19,032 nt of DNA from Candidatus Uhrbacteria bacterium (GCA_016209345.1 JACQWH010000058.1:1-19032); one strand, 5' to 3'; shown: positions 1 through 6,310, counted from the stretch's first letter. A program made the numbers and translations. The notes: a model not told the origin generated them from the sequence alone.

Positions 1-92
1 CCGTCATCTTTGACCAGAAAAAATCCTCAAAATATCTCGATATTCTTCAGCTTTTATTCTGGCAAATCTGACGTAAATCTGAGCGAACTTGA

Positions 93-116
93 AGATGTTA
101 TTTTGAGACAGTGCCT
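93..116 (-). repeat. Dispersed 24-nt repeat, copy 1 (possible IS end)
   Basis: On the minus strand this reads AGGCACTGTCTCAAAATAAC and four more bases. It matches 22 of 24 positions of the plus-strand sequence at 14183-14206, so the two copies are inverted relative to each other. The form suggests the terminal inverted repeat of an insertion sequence, but no element joins the two copies and the family is not identified. Confidence 0.45.
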
Positions 117-153
117 AAAGAACTCCTCGCACTTCAACGCGAGACCGGAGAAC

Positions 154-170
154 AGGTTCTAGGTTCTAGC
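154..170. repeat. CTAG heptad repeat, short copy
   Basis: Two tandem copies of AGGTTCT followed by AGC. The unit is the same as in the larger repeat clusters near 4415, 4917 and 9264. Confidence 0.6.
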
Positions 171-204
171 TGTGCTGTGGTCTTCCGTCGAAATTCATTT
201 TTTA

Positions 205-275
205 TCATCCCGGACTTGATCCGGGATCCAGATAAAATAATAATTCATGGACTGGATTCCCGCCTCCGCGGGAAT
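205..275. repeat. Two-hairpin palindromic repeat element
   Basis: The first hairpin pairs CCCGGA (209-214) with TCCGGG (220-225). The second pairs ATTCCCGC (256-263) with GCGGGAAT (268-275) around a 4-nt loop. It starts just past the stop codon of the minus-strand DUF5667 gene, so the second hairpin may also act as its 3' end. Related sequences appear inside infB (about 7847-7920) and at 15491-15516. Repeats of this type are common in many bacterial genomes; that is from general knowledge, not from a search. Confidence 0.7.
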
Positions 276-280
276 GACAT

Positions 281-1300
281 CTACTTCAAATCTCCATTCC
301 CCGTATTATCACTATCCCCCTTCTTGGCAGTATTTTCCTCTTGCGCGCCTAATTCTTTTTCTACTGCGGTAATAATGCCGCGTGATAAGCTTATCTTATC
401 AAGCGCAAGCTTGAAGTCCCTCCGTTCAACACCGTCGCGCGCATCCTGGAGGTTCTTTTTTGCTTCGCTCGATTTTTCTGTCAGCCGCGGAGCGCTCTTA
501 AACCCTGCCGCGGAAACCGTTTCGAGCCGCGCCAGCCGCTCTTGGAGGCCATCAATGGCATCGCTGATATGCGACGCAACCTGGGACTCGCCGACTCCTG
601 CGGTATCTTTCTTGTCAACAATCACGGCAAGCGCCTTGCTCTGTGTTTCGTCTAGATTTGCGATTACCTCCTGAACGTGGGACCCATTCTGCGTAATCGC
701 CCGTTCATACTCTCCCGCTCTTTGGTTGACCACTGCTGCGGCCTGAACGGCCTTTTTCGGCTCCGCCTTTTTCAGCTGCTCCAAATCATTCTGTGCTGTT
801 GCGATGCTCTCCCGAGCATTTTTTGCAAGCAATACCGCTTTTTGATTCTTTTCTTCCGCGCTTACCGGCCTGTCGGAAAGCGTATTCATCTCCTCAAGGC
901 GTTTCTGGGCCAGCTCAAGCTGAAACGCCGGACGATTTTCAGGGGAAACAAACACACCGCTAATCTGCTCGTGGGTCTGCTTGACCGTATACAGCGGATC
1001 TCCCGGAATGCTCTTTTCCGACGCAACGCCGGCAGAAATAGCGCCAACAAGGAGGACGGAAAGGAATCCGGAAAGAACAAGGGGGCGAGCAAATAGCTGC
1101 CCGATGGTCATACGATACGCAACAGTCAGCGAATCGCGCGTGTATGCGCTCACTCCTCCAAACACCGATACATTCTGCGCTCCCCTGCCCTGCGAGCGAA
1201 CCTGGGACAGCAAAATATCCCGCGCGCGGTCTCTCCACTCTGTGCGCGGTTTGATTGCCTTGAGCGTTCCCAGTTGTTTAGCGAGCTTTCGGGAAGTCAT
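281..1300 (-). CDS. DUF5667-type single-pass membrane protein, putative partner of the adjacent sigma factor
   Basis: I start this at ATG 1298-1300 (MTSRKLAKQL), giving 339 residues; the upstream extension runs through a heptad repeat and is unlikely to be translated. Residues 1-70 are soluble and basic. A single membrane segment lies at about 73-94 (VLSGFLSVLLVGAISAG). It is followed by SIPGDPLYTVKQ, which is typical of DUF5667 proteins, and then by a long charged region with heptad-like helices that is probably extracytoplasmic. The gene lies 450 bp downstream of an ECF sigma gene on the same strand. A soluble N-terminus, one membrane span and an outer domain fit an anti-sigma-like sensor, but that role is inferred. 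No zinc-binding anti-sigma motif is visible. The start codon is preceded within 6 nt by a TAGGGNN heptad array. Confidence 0.8.
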   Translation of the reverse strand: MTSRKLAKQLGTLKAIKPRTEWRDRARDILLSQVRSQGRGAQNVSVFGGVSAYTRDSLTVAYRMTIGQLFARPLVLSGFLSVLLVGAISAGVASEKSIPGDPLYTVKQTHEQISGVFVSPENRPAFQLELAQKRLEEMNTLSDRPVSAEEKNQKAVLLAKNARESIATAQNDLEQLKKAEPKKAVQAAAVVNQRAGEYERAITQNGSHVQEVIANLDETQSKALAVIVDKKDTAGVGESQVASHISDAIDGLQERLARLETVSAAGFKSAPRLTEKSSEAKKNLQDARDGVERRDFKLALDKISLSRGIITAVEKELGAQEENTAKKGDSDNTGNGDLK

Positions 1301-1305
1301 TTTCC

Positions 1306-1336
1306 TAGGGGTTAGGGAATAGGGTCTAGGGATTAG
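1306..1336. repeat. TAGGGNN heptad array before the DUF5667 start
   Basis: Four tandem 7-nt units TAGGGNN plus a terminal TAG on the plus strand. The array ends 5 nt before the minus-strand ATG at 1300, so it occupies the position of the ribosome-binding site. Confidence 0.7.
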
Positions 1337-1462
1337 TATCGGGCGGTCGGGGGATAAAAAAAACTCAAAATGCGTATCCCCGTTTTGCCGATGGTTCCTT
1401 TTTTTCAACTTAAGGCCGTGATATCTGCCAACACATTTGGCAGTTCTTTATCGTTATTCTGC

Positions 1463-1480
1463 AAAGCATGGGAATGCTTT
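1463..1480. other. Hairpin in the sigma-DUF5667 gap
   Basis: AAAGCAT (1463-1469) pairs with ATGCTTT (1474-1480) around a 4-nt loop and is followed on the plus strand by a T-rich stretch. It could be a weak terminator. No plus-strand gene is seen upstream. Confidence 0.35.
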
Positions 1481-1643
1481 TTGAGTTTTCGCCCCGTCTT
1501 CATTCTTCACCGTTCGGTGCGACAAGCACACATAGAGTTGAAAAATTCAGTGGAGGTTTTTTGATTGTTTGTTTCGCTTCCGACTATTCTGAGGTGGAAA
1601 TGGTGTCATGGAACTGACCGGGAAGCTATTTTTCACCACTCTC

Positions 1644-1720
1644 ATCCTTTATTTTGAAGGATTTTCGGAAGGTATGCCCTTATTTTAAGGGCTTTTGCAA
1701 GAACTATTTTGGTCCTTGCA
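1644..1720 (-). other. Three tandem hairpins with matching A-rich loops
   Basis: Read on the minus strand, downstream of the sigma gene. Hairpin 1 (1720-1696) has a 9-bp stem and loop CAAAATA. Hairpin 2 (1692-1676) is GCCCTTAAAATAAGGGC. Hairpin 3 (1662-1644) has a 6-bp stem and loop CAAAATA. They fill part of the 450-bp gap between sigma and DUF5667; the rest of the gap shows no gene. They could be transcript-end structures or a processing or binding region. Confidence 0.55.
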
Positions 1721-1750
1721 CTGTATAAGACGTAAATGTGGGTCAAAGTG

Positions 1751-2326
1751 TTACACTCTTCCCTCATTCCTCGACCCTCCATCCTCATTGAGCATATTTT
1801 TGAGCGTTTTCATCCCCCGATGGAGAAGCACGCGAGTGGCTCCCGGCGACTTTTCGATTATTTTTGCCGTCTCAGACAGAGAAAGCTCATTGAGAAAATG
1901 GAGAACGATGACCTCACGATACGCATCTTTCAGCAAGCGAAGCGCGCCTTCGACTTTCGCCATATCGCTTTTCAGTGTCATTTTTTCCTCCAAGCTCAAG
2001 TCCGACCTATCTGCGATGGTAATCTCAGCGTCTTCAAGCGATTCGGTCGGCGCCCCTTTCCGGCGATAAAAATCAACAACCAAATTCCGCGCAATCTGAT
2101 AGAGGAATGCCTGGAGCGTTTTAATCTTCTTTCCCTCCTTGATATATTGCCACACCTTCAAAAATGTTTCGGCAACAATATCTTCCGCGTCTTCCCCTGT
2201 CGCCACCTTCAGATACACGAAGCGGTAAATCTTTTCGTGATAAAAATCAAAAATATGCCCGAAGCTCTCGGTATCTCCCTTCCGAATCCGATACAGTATT
2301 ATCTGTTCGTTGAGAAATTTGTGCAT
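1751..2326 (-). CDS. RNA polymerase sigma factor, ECF (sigma-70 family)
   Basis: A 191-residue protein of normal ECF length. Region 2 lies at about 18-62 (DAEDIVAETFLKVWQYI) with the core-binding and -10 recognition helix. Region 4 lies at about 136-183, with a helix-turn-helix (LSLSETAKIIEKSPGATRVLLHRG). The linker is short, with no region 3 or 1. It should direct core RNA polymerase to a small regulon. The start is ATG 2326; no good Shine-Dalgarno sequence is present. A terminator-like hairpin with a T tract lies 12-35 nt upstream of the start, and a promoter (2382-2410) lies beyond it, so the hairpin falls in the leader. The next gene on the strand encodes a DUF5667 membrane protein, a likely regulator of this sigma. 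Confidence 0.93.
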   Translation of the reverse strand: MHKFLNEQIILYRIRKGDTESFGHIFDFYHEKIYRFVYLKVATGEDAEDIVAETFLKVWQYIKEGKKIKTLQAFLYQIARNLVVDFYRRKGAPTESLEDAEITIADRSDLSLEEKMTLKSDMAKVEGALRLLKDAYREVIVLHFLNELSLSETAKIIEKSPGATRVLLHRGMKTLKNMLNEDGGSRNEGRV

Positions 2327-2338
2327 TCGTTCGTTTAA

Positions 2339-2361
2339 GAAAAAACCCTTATAAATAAGGG
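2339..2361 (-). terminator. Intrinsic terminator, possibly an attenuator of the sigma gene
   Basis: On the minus strand CCCTTA (2361-2356) and TAAGGG (2351-2346) form a 6-bp stem with a 4-nt loop, followed by six T. It could end the AI-2E transcript. It also lies downstream of the predicted promoter at 2382-2410 and 12 nt from the sigma start codon, which makes it a leader attenuator for that gene. Confidence 0.65.
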
Positions 2362-2381
2362 GTCAATGCTCACTCTTTCAG

Positions 2382-2410
2382 AGTATACCACGAACAAGAA
2401 AAACTGCCAG
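2382..2410 (-). promoter_or_regulatory. Predicted sigma-gene promoter
   Basis: Minus strand: -35 CTGGCA (2410-2405), a 17-nt spacer, and -10 TATACT (2387-2382) with an extended TGG before it. The same TGGTATACT core occurs at 3908 and 18091. Confidence 0.55.
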
Positions 2411-2421
2411 GGTCAGCGAAT

Positions 2422-3462
2422 TTATAGCCCGCCCTCCTCGCCGCTCTCTTCCCCTGCAAAAAAATCAATGACCACCCCGATGACCGTGACGACCGGAATA
2501 GCGAGAAGCACCCCCACGATACCGCCCAGCTTGGCACCGATAAGAAGCGCAATAATGCTCACCAACGGATTCACCCCAACCGTTTTTTGCATTACCGACG
2601 GCACGAGAAAGTCGTTTTCCATCCGTTGAATGAGCAAATAGAGCAGTATGACAAAAAGCGCGAGAAGCGGCGCTTGGTTAAATGCGACAAAGATTGCCGG
2701 AATACTCCCCAGGATCGGCCCTAAGATAGGGACAAACTCCGTAAGACCCGCAAATAACGCGAGAATGAGCGCGTACTTCACGCCCAAAACGCTCAGACCG
2801 ATAAAGGACAGGATAAAAATAATGAGCGAGAGGATAAATTGACCGCGGAGCCACAGACCGATTTTTCGCTGAATCTTGATAATCAGCTCATCTATTGATG
2901 CGTGATATTTTGGCGGAGCGAGTGAATGGATTGCCTTTCTGATAACACCCTCTTCAGCAACCATATAAAACGTGACGACAAAGACCACGACCAGAGCGAT
3001 AACGCCGCTCAAAACATCAAAGATTTTAGAAAATATCGTCGCGGCAAACTCAAGGGCATTTGACTGGATATTCGCAATCGATGTTTTAAGTCGATCAACC
3101 AAATCAAATTGACCGCTGTGCTGGCGCATAAACTGCAATAGACCCTCGGCATACTGAGGAAAAACGGCGACCAGCTCGTTATACTGTTCGACAATCGGAG
3201 GAACGATGAGAATAATACTCAAGGAAATAATCGATACAATGGAAAGATAAATAAGCAAAATGCCCAGCCGCCGCGGAATATGATGCCGCTCCATGGTCGT
3301 AATCCAGGGGGTAAGCGCCGAGGCAAAAAGCAGGGAAATGAAAAGAATGGCAATAATATCCCGAACAAGGTACAGAAACCCGATCGCGGCAAGGATAATA
3401 AGCACCTTCACGAAAGACAAGGTCGAAATGTTGACGGTTGTGATATCTTTTTGGAAGGACAT
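2422..3462 (-). CDS. AI-2E family transporter (putative permease)
   Basis: I start it at ATG 3460-3462 (MSFQKDITTV), 346 residues; the longer frame would begin at a TTG. The N-terminus has paired hydrophobic helices (VKVLIILAAIGFLYLV, IIAILFISLLFASAL). An amphipathic middle carries the family's VDRLKTS-type region. A C-terminal cluster of membrane helices includes GLTEFVPILGPILGSIPA, a hallmark of this family (PF01594). Members are inner-membrane exporters or permeases; substrates vary and cannot be told from sequence. The gene is 53 bp downstream of a four-helix-bundle gene on the same strand and probably shares its promoter. No Shine-Dalgarno sequence is evident. Confidence 0.92.
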   Translation of the reverse strand: MSFQKDITTVNISTLSFVKVLIILAAIGFLYLVRDIIAILFISLLFASALTPWITTMERHHIPRRLGILLIYLSIVSIISLSIILIVPPIVEQYNELVAVFPQYAEGLLQFMRQHSGQFDLVDRLKTSIANIQSNALEFAATIFSKIFDVLSGVIALVVVFVVTFYMVAEEGVIRKAIHSLAPPKYHASIDELIIKIQRKIGLWLRGQFILSLIIFILSFIGLSVLGVKYALILALFAGLTEFVPILGPILGSIPAIFVAFNQAPLLALFVILLYLLIQRMENDFLVPSVMQKTVGVNPLVSIIALLIGAKLGGIVGVLLAIPVVTVIGVVIDFFAGEESGEEGGL

Positions 3463-3515
3463 AGTACGGCAAGTCAAAATTTCAAAATCAAAATATCAAA
3501 TGAAATAAAAAAACA

Positions 3516-3881
3516 CTACTTTAATATTGCAGAAAAAATAAGAACGAGTTCATAAGATTCTTTCCAAATCGTCCTGCATTCATCCTTCTTTACCGGACAG
3601 GCAATTGCTATCATACGAAGCCAATGGAGGGTCTCCTTTGCTTCTTTTCGACAAATAGCTATTTTATGACGAAAATCCTTCTTAGATTCAGCGGAATCTG
3701 CCTCCATATAATTTGCGCCAATACTTGTGCCCGAACGAACGATCTGACTTATCAGGGGCCTGGTAATAGATGTCTCCTGAATGCTGCCAACAAATCGTAT
3801 AACCACTTCTCCAAATCTCGCTGTGCGCTCGGCCAAATCGTATTTCCTTTTTTCATTTGGATTTTGAGATTGATTTGACAT
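3516..3881 (-). CDS. Four-helix-bundle protein (S23 / 23S rRNA intervening-sequence family)
   Basis: A 121-residue protein. Motifs typical of the family are SGTSIGANYMEADSAESKKDFRHKI, split here as SGTSIGANYMEA (about 51-62) and KKDFRHKIAICRKEAKE, followed by TLHWLRM. The fold is four helices that form pentamers in solved relatives and are basic enough to bind nucleic acid. Its cellular role is unknown. Relatives include ORFs inside 23S rRNA intervening sequences and the Avd proteins of diversity-generating retroelements; neither context is present here. The gene is flanked by AT-rich repeats: direct TCATTTGGATTT copies at 3853-3864 (inside the N-terminus) and 3892-3903, and related inverted sequence at about 3479-3502. 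A paralogue lies at 5021-5380. Confidence 0.88.
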   Translation of the reverse strand: MSNQSQNPNEKRKYDLAERTARFGEVVIRFVGSIQETSITRPLISQIVRSGTSIGANYMEADSAESKKDFRHKIAICRKEAKETLHWLRMIAIACPVKKDECRTIWKESYELVLIFSAILK

Positions 3882-3907
3882 TTACACTTTGTCATTTGGA
3901 TTTATCT

Positions 3908-3936
3908 AGTATACCATATTCTCATACAAACTACCA
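3908..3936 (-). promoter_or_regulatory. Weak predicted promoter for the four-helix-bundle / AI-2E pair
   Basis: Minus strand: -10 TATACT (3913-3908) preceded by TGG, and a poor -35 TGGTAG (3936-3931) at 17-nt spacing. It is supported mainly by the shared TGGTATACT core. Confidence 0.4.
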
Positions 3937-3975
3937 GGATGCCGGTTCGCGGCAAAGATGATTTGACATGGATCT

Positions 3976-4431
3976 ATGCCCACAATCACCGTAAACAAAC
4001 AGGCCCTGCACGACTACGAAGTCCTTGAAAAATTAGAGGCGGGTATCGTGCTGTCCGGCGCAGAAGTAAAATCGGTGCGAAATGGAAACATTAATTTGAA
4101 AGGGGCCTACATTACGCTGCACAACGGCGAAGTGACGCTCACGGGCGCGCATATCGGCGCGTATAAGCCGGCCGGACCCCAAAAGGACTACGATCCCTAT
4201 CGCTCCCGCACCCTCCTTCTCCGCAAGAAGGAAATTGCCAGAATGATAGGAAAATTAAAGGAAAAGGGCTTGACAGCGGTGCCTTTGAATGTATATACTA
4301 GCAAAAGTCGGCTGAAGATCGGCGTCGGAATTGCGCGAGGAAAACGGCAGTTTGAAAAACGCGAACTGCTGAAAAAGCGCGATGTCGACCGTGAAATTCG
4401 CTCCCGACTAAAATTAGGTTCTAGGTTCTAG
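3976..4431 (+). CDS. smpB: SmpB, tmRNA-binding protein
   Basis: A 151-residue protein of standard SmpB length. It starts MPTITVNKQALHDYEVLEK and shows the family signatures GIVLSGAEVKSVRNGNINLKGAYI and HIGAYKPAG. The basic tail (KKRDVDREIRSRLK) enters the decoding centre in known SmpB. It binds tmRNA and brings it to ribosomes stalled on broken messages. Its RNA partner follows 73 nt downstream. The final residues GSRF and the stop TAG come from a CTAG heptad repeat that begins at 4415, so the C-terminus has been set by repeat sequence. A strong promoter is embedded in the 3' half (4270-4299). No clear Shine-Dalgarno sequence precedes the ATG. Confidence 0.97.
   Translation: MPTITVNKQALHDYEVLEKLEAGIVLSGAEVKSVRNGNINLKGAYITLHNGEVTLTGAHIGAYKPAGPQKDYDPYRSRTLLLRKKEIARMIGKLKEKGLTAVPLNVYTSKSRLKIGVGIARGKRQFEKRELLKKRDVDREIRSRLKLGSRF
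4270..4299 (+). promoter_or_regulatory. Predicted promoter inside smpB, probably for ssrA
   Basis: TTGACA (4270-4275), 18-nt spacer, TATACT (4294-4299): nearly consensus. Transcription would start near 4306 and give a tmRNA precursor with a leader of about 200 nt that includes the heptad repeat. Confidence 0.7.
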
Positions 4432-4500
4432 CTTCCAGGGTTCAGTGAAAACCCTCTGAAACCTGATCCCTGAAACCTAGAACCTAGAAGCTAGAAGCTA
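4415..4500. repeat. CTAG heptad repeat cluster between smpB and ssrA
   Basis: The left arm (AGGTTCTAGGTTCTAGCTT) and the right arm (units CCTAGAA, CCTAGAA, GCTAGAA, GCTA) can pair over a centre containing CTGAAACC and CTGATCCC. The left arm encodes the end of SmpB; the right arm ends 4 nt before the tmRNA acceptor stem. Confidence 0.8.
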
Positions 4501-4504
4501 ATGT

Positions 4505-4905
4505 GGGGGTGCCGGGTTTTGATGAGAATGTTCTTTTTGCATGTGCGCGTCGAGCATATTTGCGCTCTGCTCGTAAAATCCACGCAAATAAACCATACAA
4601 ATGCCAAATCATTGGCCAGCAGAACGCTCAGCCCTTGGGGCATGAGCCCTGCGCTTGCGACTGCATAACCACTTGCGGTCGCCGTCCGTCTCCCGACTCC
4701 TGATACGGAACAACGGACGTCATTTTTCAGGATAGGGCGTGTCTGCCCCGCCCCGGACACAACCAAAACCATCCGGTGGGTCGAAAGAAGAAGGATGCGT
4801 CGATTCCTTGCCTCTTCTTTCTAAAAATAAAAGGATCGACTGAACGCGGAGATCATGCACAAAACGACTTCCCAGACGCGGGTTCGACTCCCGCCATCTC
4901 CACCA
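4505..4905 (+). ncRNA. ssrA: tmRNA (transfer-messenger RNA)
   Basis: The ends form a tRNA-like acceptor: GGGGGTG (4505-4511) pairs with CATCTCC (4895-4901), followed by encoded ACCA. The T-arm is GCGGG-TTCGACT-CCCGC near 4879-4895. Pseudoknot 1 is perfect: CGAGCA (4551-4556) with TGCTCG (4568-4573), and TATTTGC (4557-4563) with GCAAATA (4584-4590). A hairpin GCGAC/GTCGC (about 4656-4682) holds a TAA in its loop, as helix 5 does in known tmRNAs. The preferred tag is 4603-4668: GCC resume codon 12 nt after pseudoknot 1, 21 residues starting AKSLAS and ending ALATA. A less likely alternative frame ends SALGA at TGA 4643-4645. The length of 401 nt is normal. Heptad repeats flank both ends. Confidence 0.95.
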
Positions 4906-4916
4906 GCAACAGGGCA

Positions 4917-5016
4917 AGGTTCTAGGTGCTAGCTTCCAGGTTCTAGGTGCTAGCGGTCAGGGTCCGGTGAATTTTCTTGATTACTGAAATCTAGAAGGTA
5001 TAAGCTAGAACCTAAC
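4917..5016. repeat. CTAG heptad repeat cluster upstream of the second four-helix-bundle gene
   Basis: Units AGGTTCTAGGTGCTAGCTT (4917-4935), TTCTAGGTGCTAGC (4941-4954) and a right arm ATCTAGAAGG...AAGCTAGAACCTAAC that ends 4 nt before the next start codon. The first 19 bases are the exact reverse complement of 5374-5392. Confidence 0.8.
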
Positions 5017-5020
5017 TTTT

Positions 5021-5380
5021 ATGTATATTGCATCCTATAAGGAATTAACCGTATGGCAAAAAGCTATTGAGCTTGTAAAGATTCTCTATAGGGTGACTGA
5101 TTCTCTTCCAAAACATGAGCTCTACTGTCTCTCAAGTCAGATGAAAAGAGCGGCAATCTCCATACCGTCGAATATAGCTGAGGGACAGCAGCGGAAAAAT
5201 CTCAAAGAATACCTTCAATTTTTAAGAATATCCTACGGCTCATCTGCGGAGCTTGAAACCCAAATTATTATTGCAAAGGATATCTATCCTTCTATAAATT
5301 TTTCTGATGTTGAGTCGCTTCTTGAAGAAATACAAAAAATGCTTAATGCAATAATCCATAAACTAGAAGCTAAAAGCTAG
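5021..5380 (+). CDS. Four-helix-bundle protein (S23 / IVP family), second copy
   Basis: A 119-residue protein. The family opening is clear (SYKELTVWQKAIELVK), and the conserved block SQMKRAAISIPSNIAEGQQR is followed by KEYLQFLRISYGSSAELETQI. It belongs to the same superfamily as the protein at 3516-3881 but is closer to the classical IVP type; the two are divergent paralogues. Function is unknown; a nucleic-acid or protein scaffold role is inferred. The gene sits between ssrA and infC and is bracketed by a perfect 19-bp inverted repeat (4917-4935 and 5374-5392). The last codons (KLEAKS and the stop TAG) are read from the repeat. No Shine-Dalgarno sequence: the heptad repeat fills that position. 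Confidence 0.88.
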   Translation: MYIASYKELTVWQKAIELVKILYRVTDSLPKHELYCLSSQMKRAAISIPSNIAEGQQRKNLKEYLQFLRISYGSSAELETQIIIAKDIYPSINFSDVESLLEEIQKMLNAIIHKLEAKS

Positions 5381-5392
5381 CACCTAGAACCT
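5361..5392. repeat. CTAG heptad repeat, right arm
   Basis: AACTAGAAGCTAAAAGCTAG then CACCTAGAACCT. Bases 5374-5392 are the exact reverse complement of 4917-4935. The repeat overlaps the 3' end of the four-helix-bundle gene and ends 9 nt before infC. Confidence 0.8.
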
Positions 5393-5401
5393 AAATAAAT
5401 A

Positions 5402-5956
5402 ATGAGAAAAAACTACCGAAGAGCCCCCGTAGTGCCAAAACGGCGCTATCGTATCAACGAACAGATAACGGCCGAAAAGGTGCGCCTTATCGACGATAAC
5501 GATGAACATATCGGCGTGGTCACGCTTGGCGAAGCGCTTGAAAAAGCAAAAGCGGCAGAGATGGATCTCATCGAGATAAATCCGTCTACCAATCCGCCGG
5601 TCTGCCAAATAAACGACTTTGGCCGTGTGCGATATATGGAGGAAAAGGAGCTCCGCAAACAAAAAGCGAAGCAAAAGAAGGTAGAGGTGAAGGGGCTGCG
5701 GCTCACGGTCCGCATCGGGAAGCACGATCTTGATGTGCGCGTAAAACAGGCAAAAAATTTCCTTGAACAAAACGATAAAGTAAAAATAGAAATTGTCATG
5801 AGGGGACGTGAGCGCCAGCACACCGAGCTGGCAAAAGAGGTTCTGGCGACATTTCTTACGGCACTTGGAGACCTGGGACTTGCCGTCATTACCGAGAGCC
5901 AGCCGGCGCTCCAGGGAGGGCGCATGAGCACGATAATTGCGGCAAAACCGCAATAA
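5402..5956 (+). CDS. infC: Translation initiation factor IF-3
   Basis: A 184-residue protein. The N-domain carries YRINEQITAEKVRLIDDN and LIEINPSTNPPVCQINDFGR. A basic linker (KELRKQKAKQKKVEVKG) follows, then the C-domain with the KIEIVMRGRE motif and GGRMSTIIAAKPQ at the end. It binds the 30S subunit, blocks early 50S joining and checks the initiator tRNA and start codon. The start is ATG 5402, an ordinary codon unlike the AUU used for autoregulation in enterics. It is the first gene of the classic infC-rpmI-rplT order. The preceding repeat ends 9 nt before the start. Confidence 0.98.
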   Translation: MRKNYRRAPVVPKRRYRINEQITAEKVRLIDDNDEHIGVVTLGEALEKAKAAEMDLIEINPSTNPPVCQINDFGRVRYMEEKELRKQKAKQKKVEVKGLRLTVRIGKHDLDVRVKQAKNFLEQNDKVKIEIVMRGRERQHTELAKEVLATFLTALGDLGLAVITESQPALQGGRMSTIIAAKPQ

Positions 5957-6026
5957 CCCGCTCACCTCTTGTATTTTTAAAACAAGTGTGGTTAACTTGG
6001 TCAATTATAAGAAGGTTTCAGTGATC

Positions 6027-6104
6027 ACCTGAAACCTGAAACCTGAAACCTGAAACCTGAAACCTGAAACCTGAAACCTGAAACCTGAAACCTGAAACCT
6101 AGAA
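6027..6104. repeat. Ten perfect tandem copies of ACCTGAA before rpmI
   Basis: Units start at 6027, 6034 and so on to 6090, ten identical 7-mers, then one variant ACCTAGAA that ends 2 nt before the rpmI ATG. Just upstream, GGTTTCAGTGATC can fold back on the first units. A minus-strand reading frame through it is just repeat-coded FQVSGFR. Confidence 0.95.
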
Positions 6105-6106
6105 CT

Positions 6107-6304
6107 ATGCCAAAACAAAAAACAAGAAAAGCCGTAGCAAAGCGTTTTCGCGTCACAAAAACCGGTTCGGTCCTCAAGCGATATGGCGGACAGGATCATT
6201 TTAATGCGCGAAATCCGGGAAAAATCACTCGCAAAAAACGCAACGACACCGTGCTTTCTCCGTCATTCCATAAAACCGTAAAGGTGCTCACAAACCAATT
6301 ATAA
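6107..6304 (+). CDS. rpmI: Ribosomal protein bL35
   Basis: A 65-residue basic protein, the usual length. It opens MPKQKTRKAVAKRFRVTKTG and has HFNARNPGKITRKKRN, both typical of L35. It is a late-assembling 50S protein. It lies 150 nt after infC and 62 nt before rplT. No Shine-Dalgarno sequence is seen: the ten-copy ACCTGAA array runs to within 2 nt of the start codon, so initiation must use another signal or depend on local structure. Confidence 0.97.
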   Translation: MPKQKTRKAVAKRFRVTKTGSVLKRYGGQDHFNARNPGKITRKKRNDTVLSPSFHKTVKVLTNQL

Positions 6305-6310
6305 TAAAAA

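Larger units (their letters stand above)
1..280. other. Non-coding, repeat-rich left edge
   Basis: I see no credible gene here; the long plus-strand reading frame starting at 111 runs antisense to the DUF5667 gene. The stretch holds a small palindrome around 32-47, one arm of a dispersed repeat (93-116), a short heptad repeat (154-170) and a two-hairpin palindromic element (205-275). The first ~110 bases may be an insertion-sequence relic, because 93-116 recurs inverted at 14183-14206, but no transposase is readable. Confidence 0.6.

Noticed and set aside
1370..1564. Plus-strand 64-codon ORF in the sigma-DUF5667 gap
   Set aside because: It has no ribosome-binding site, domain or plausible composition, and overlaps a hairpin.
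4879..4905. Possible tRNA T-arm and CCA end
   Set aside because: The matching acceptor strand is at 4505-4511 with tmRNA pseudoknots between, so it is part of ssrA and not a separate tRNA.
4503..4917. Short ORFs on both strands over 4503-4917
   Set aside because: The region is the tmRNA gene; these frames have no independent support.
3516..5380. Diversity-generating retroelement, suggested by Avd-like four-helix-bundle proteins
   Set aside because: No reverse transcriptase, template repeat or variable repeat is present in the window.
6027..6104. CRISPR-like array
   Set aside because: The units are adjacent 7-mers without spacers and there are no cas genes.
6005..6199. Minus-strand 64-codon ORF reading repeated FQVSGFR
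   Set aside because: It is a translation of the ACCTGAA array and overlaps rpmI; period 7 gives the repeated peptide.
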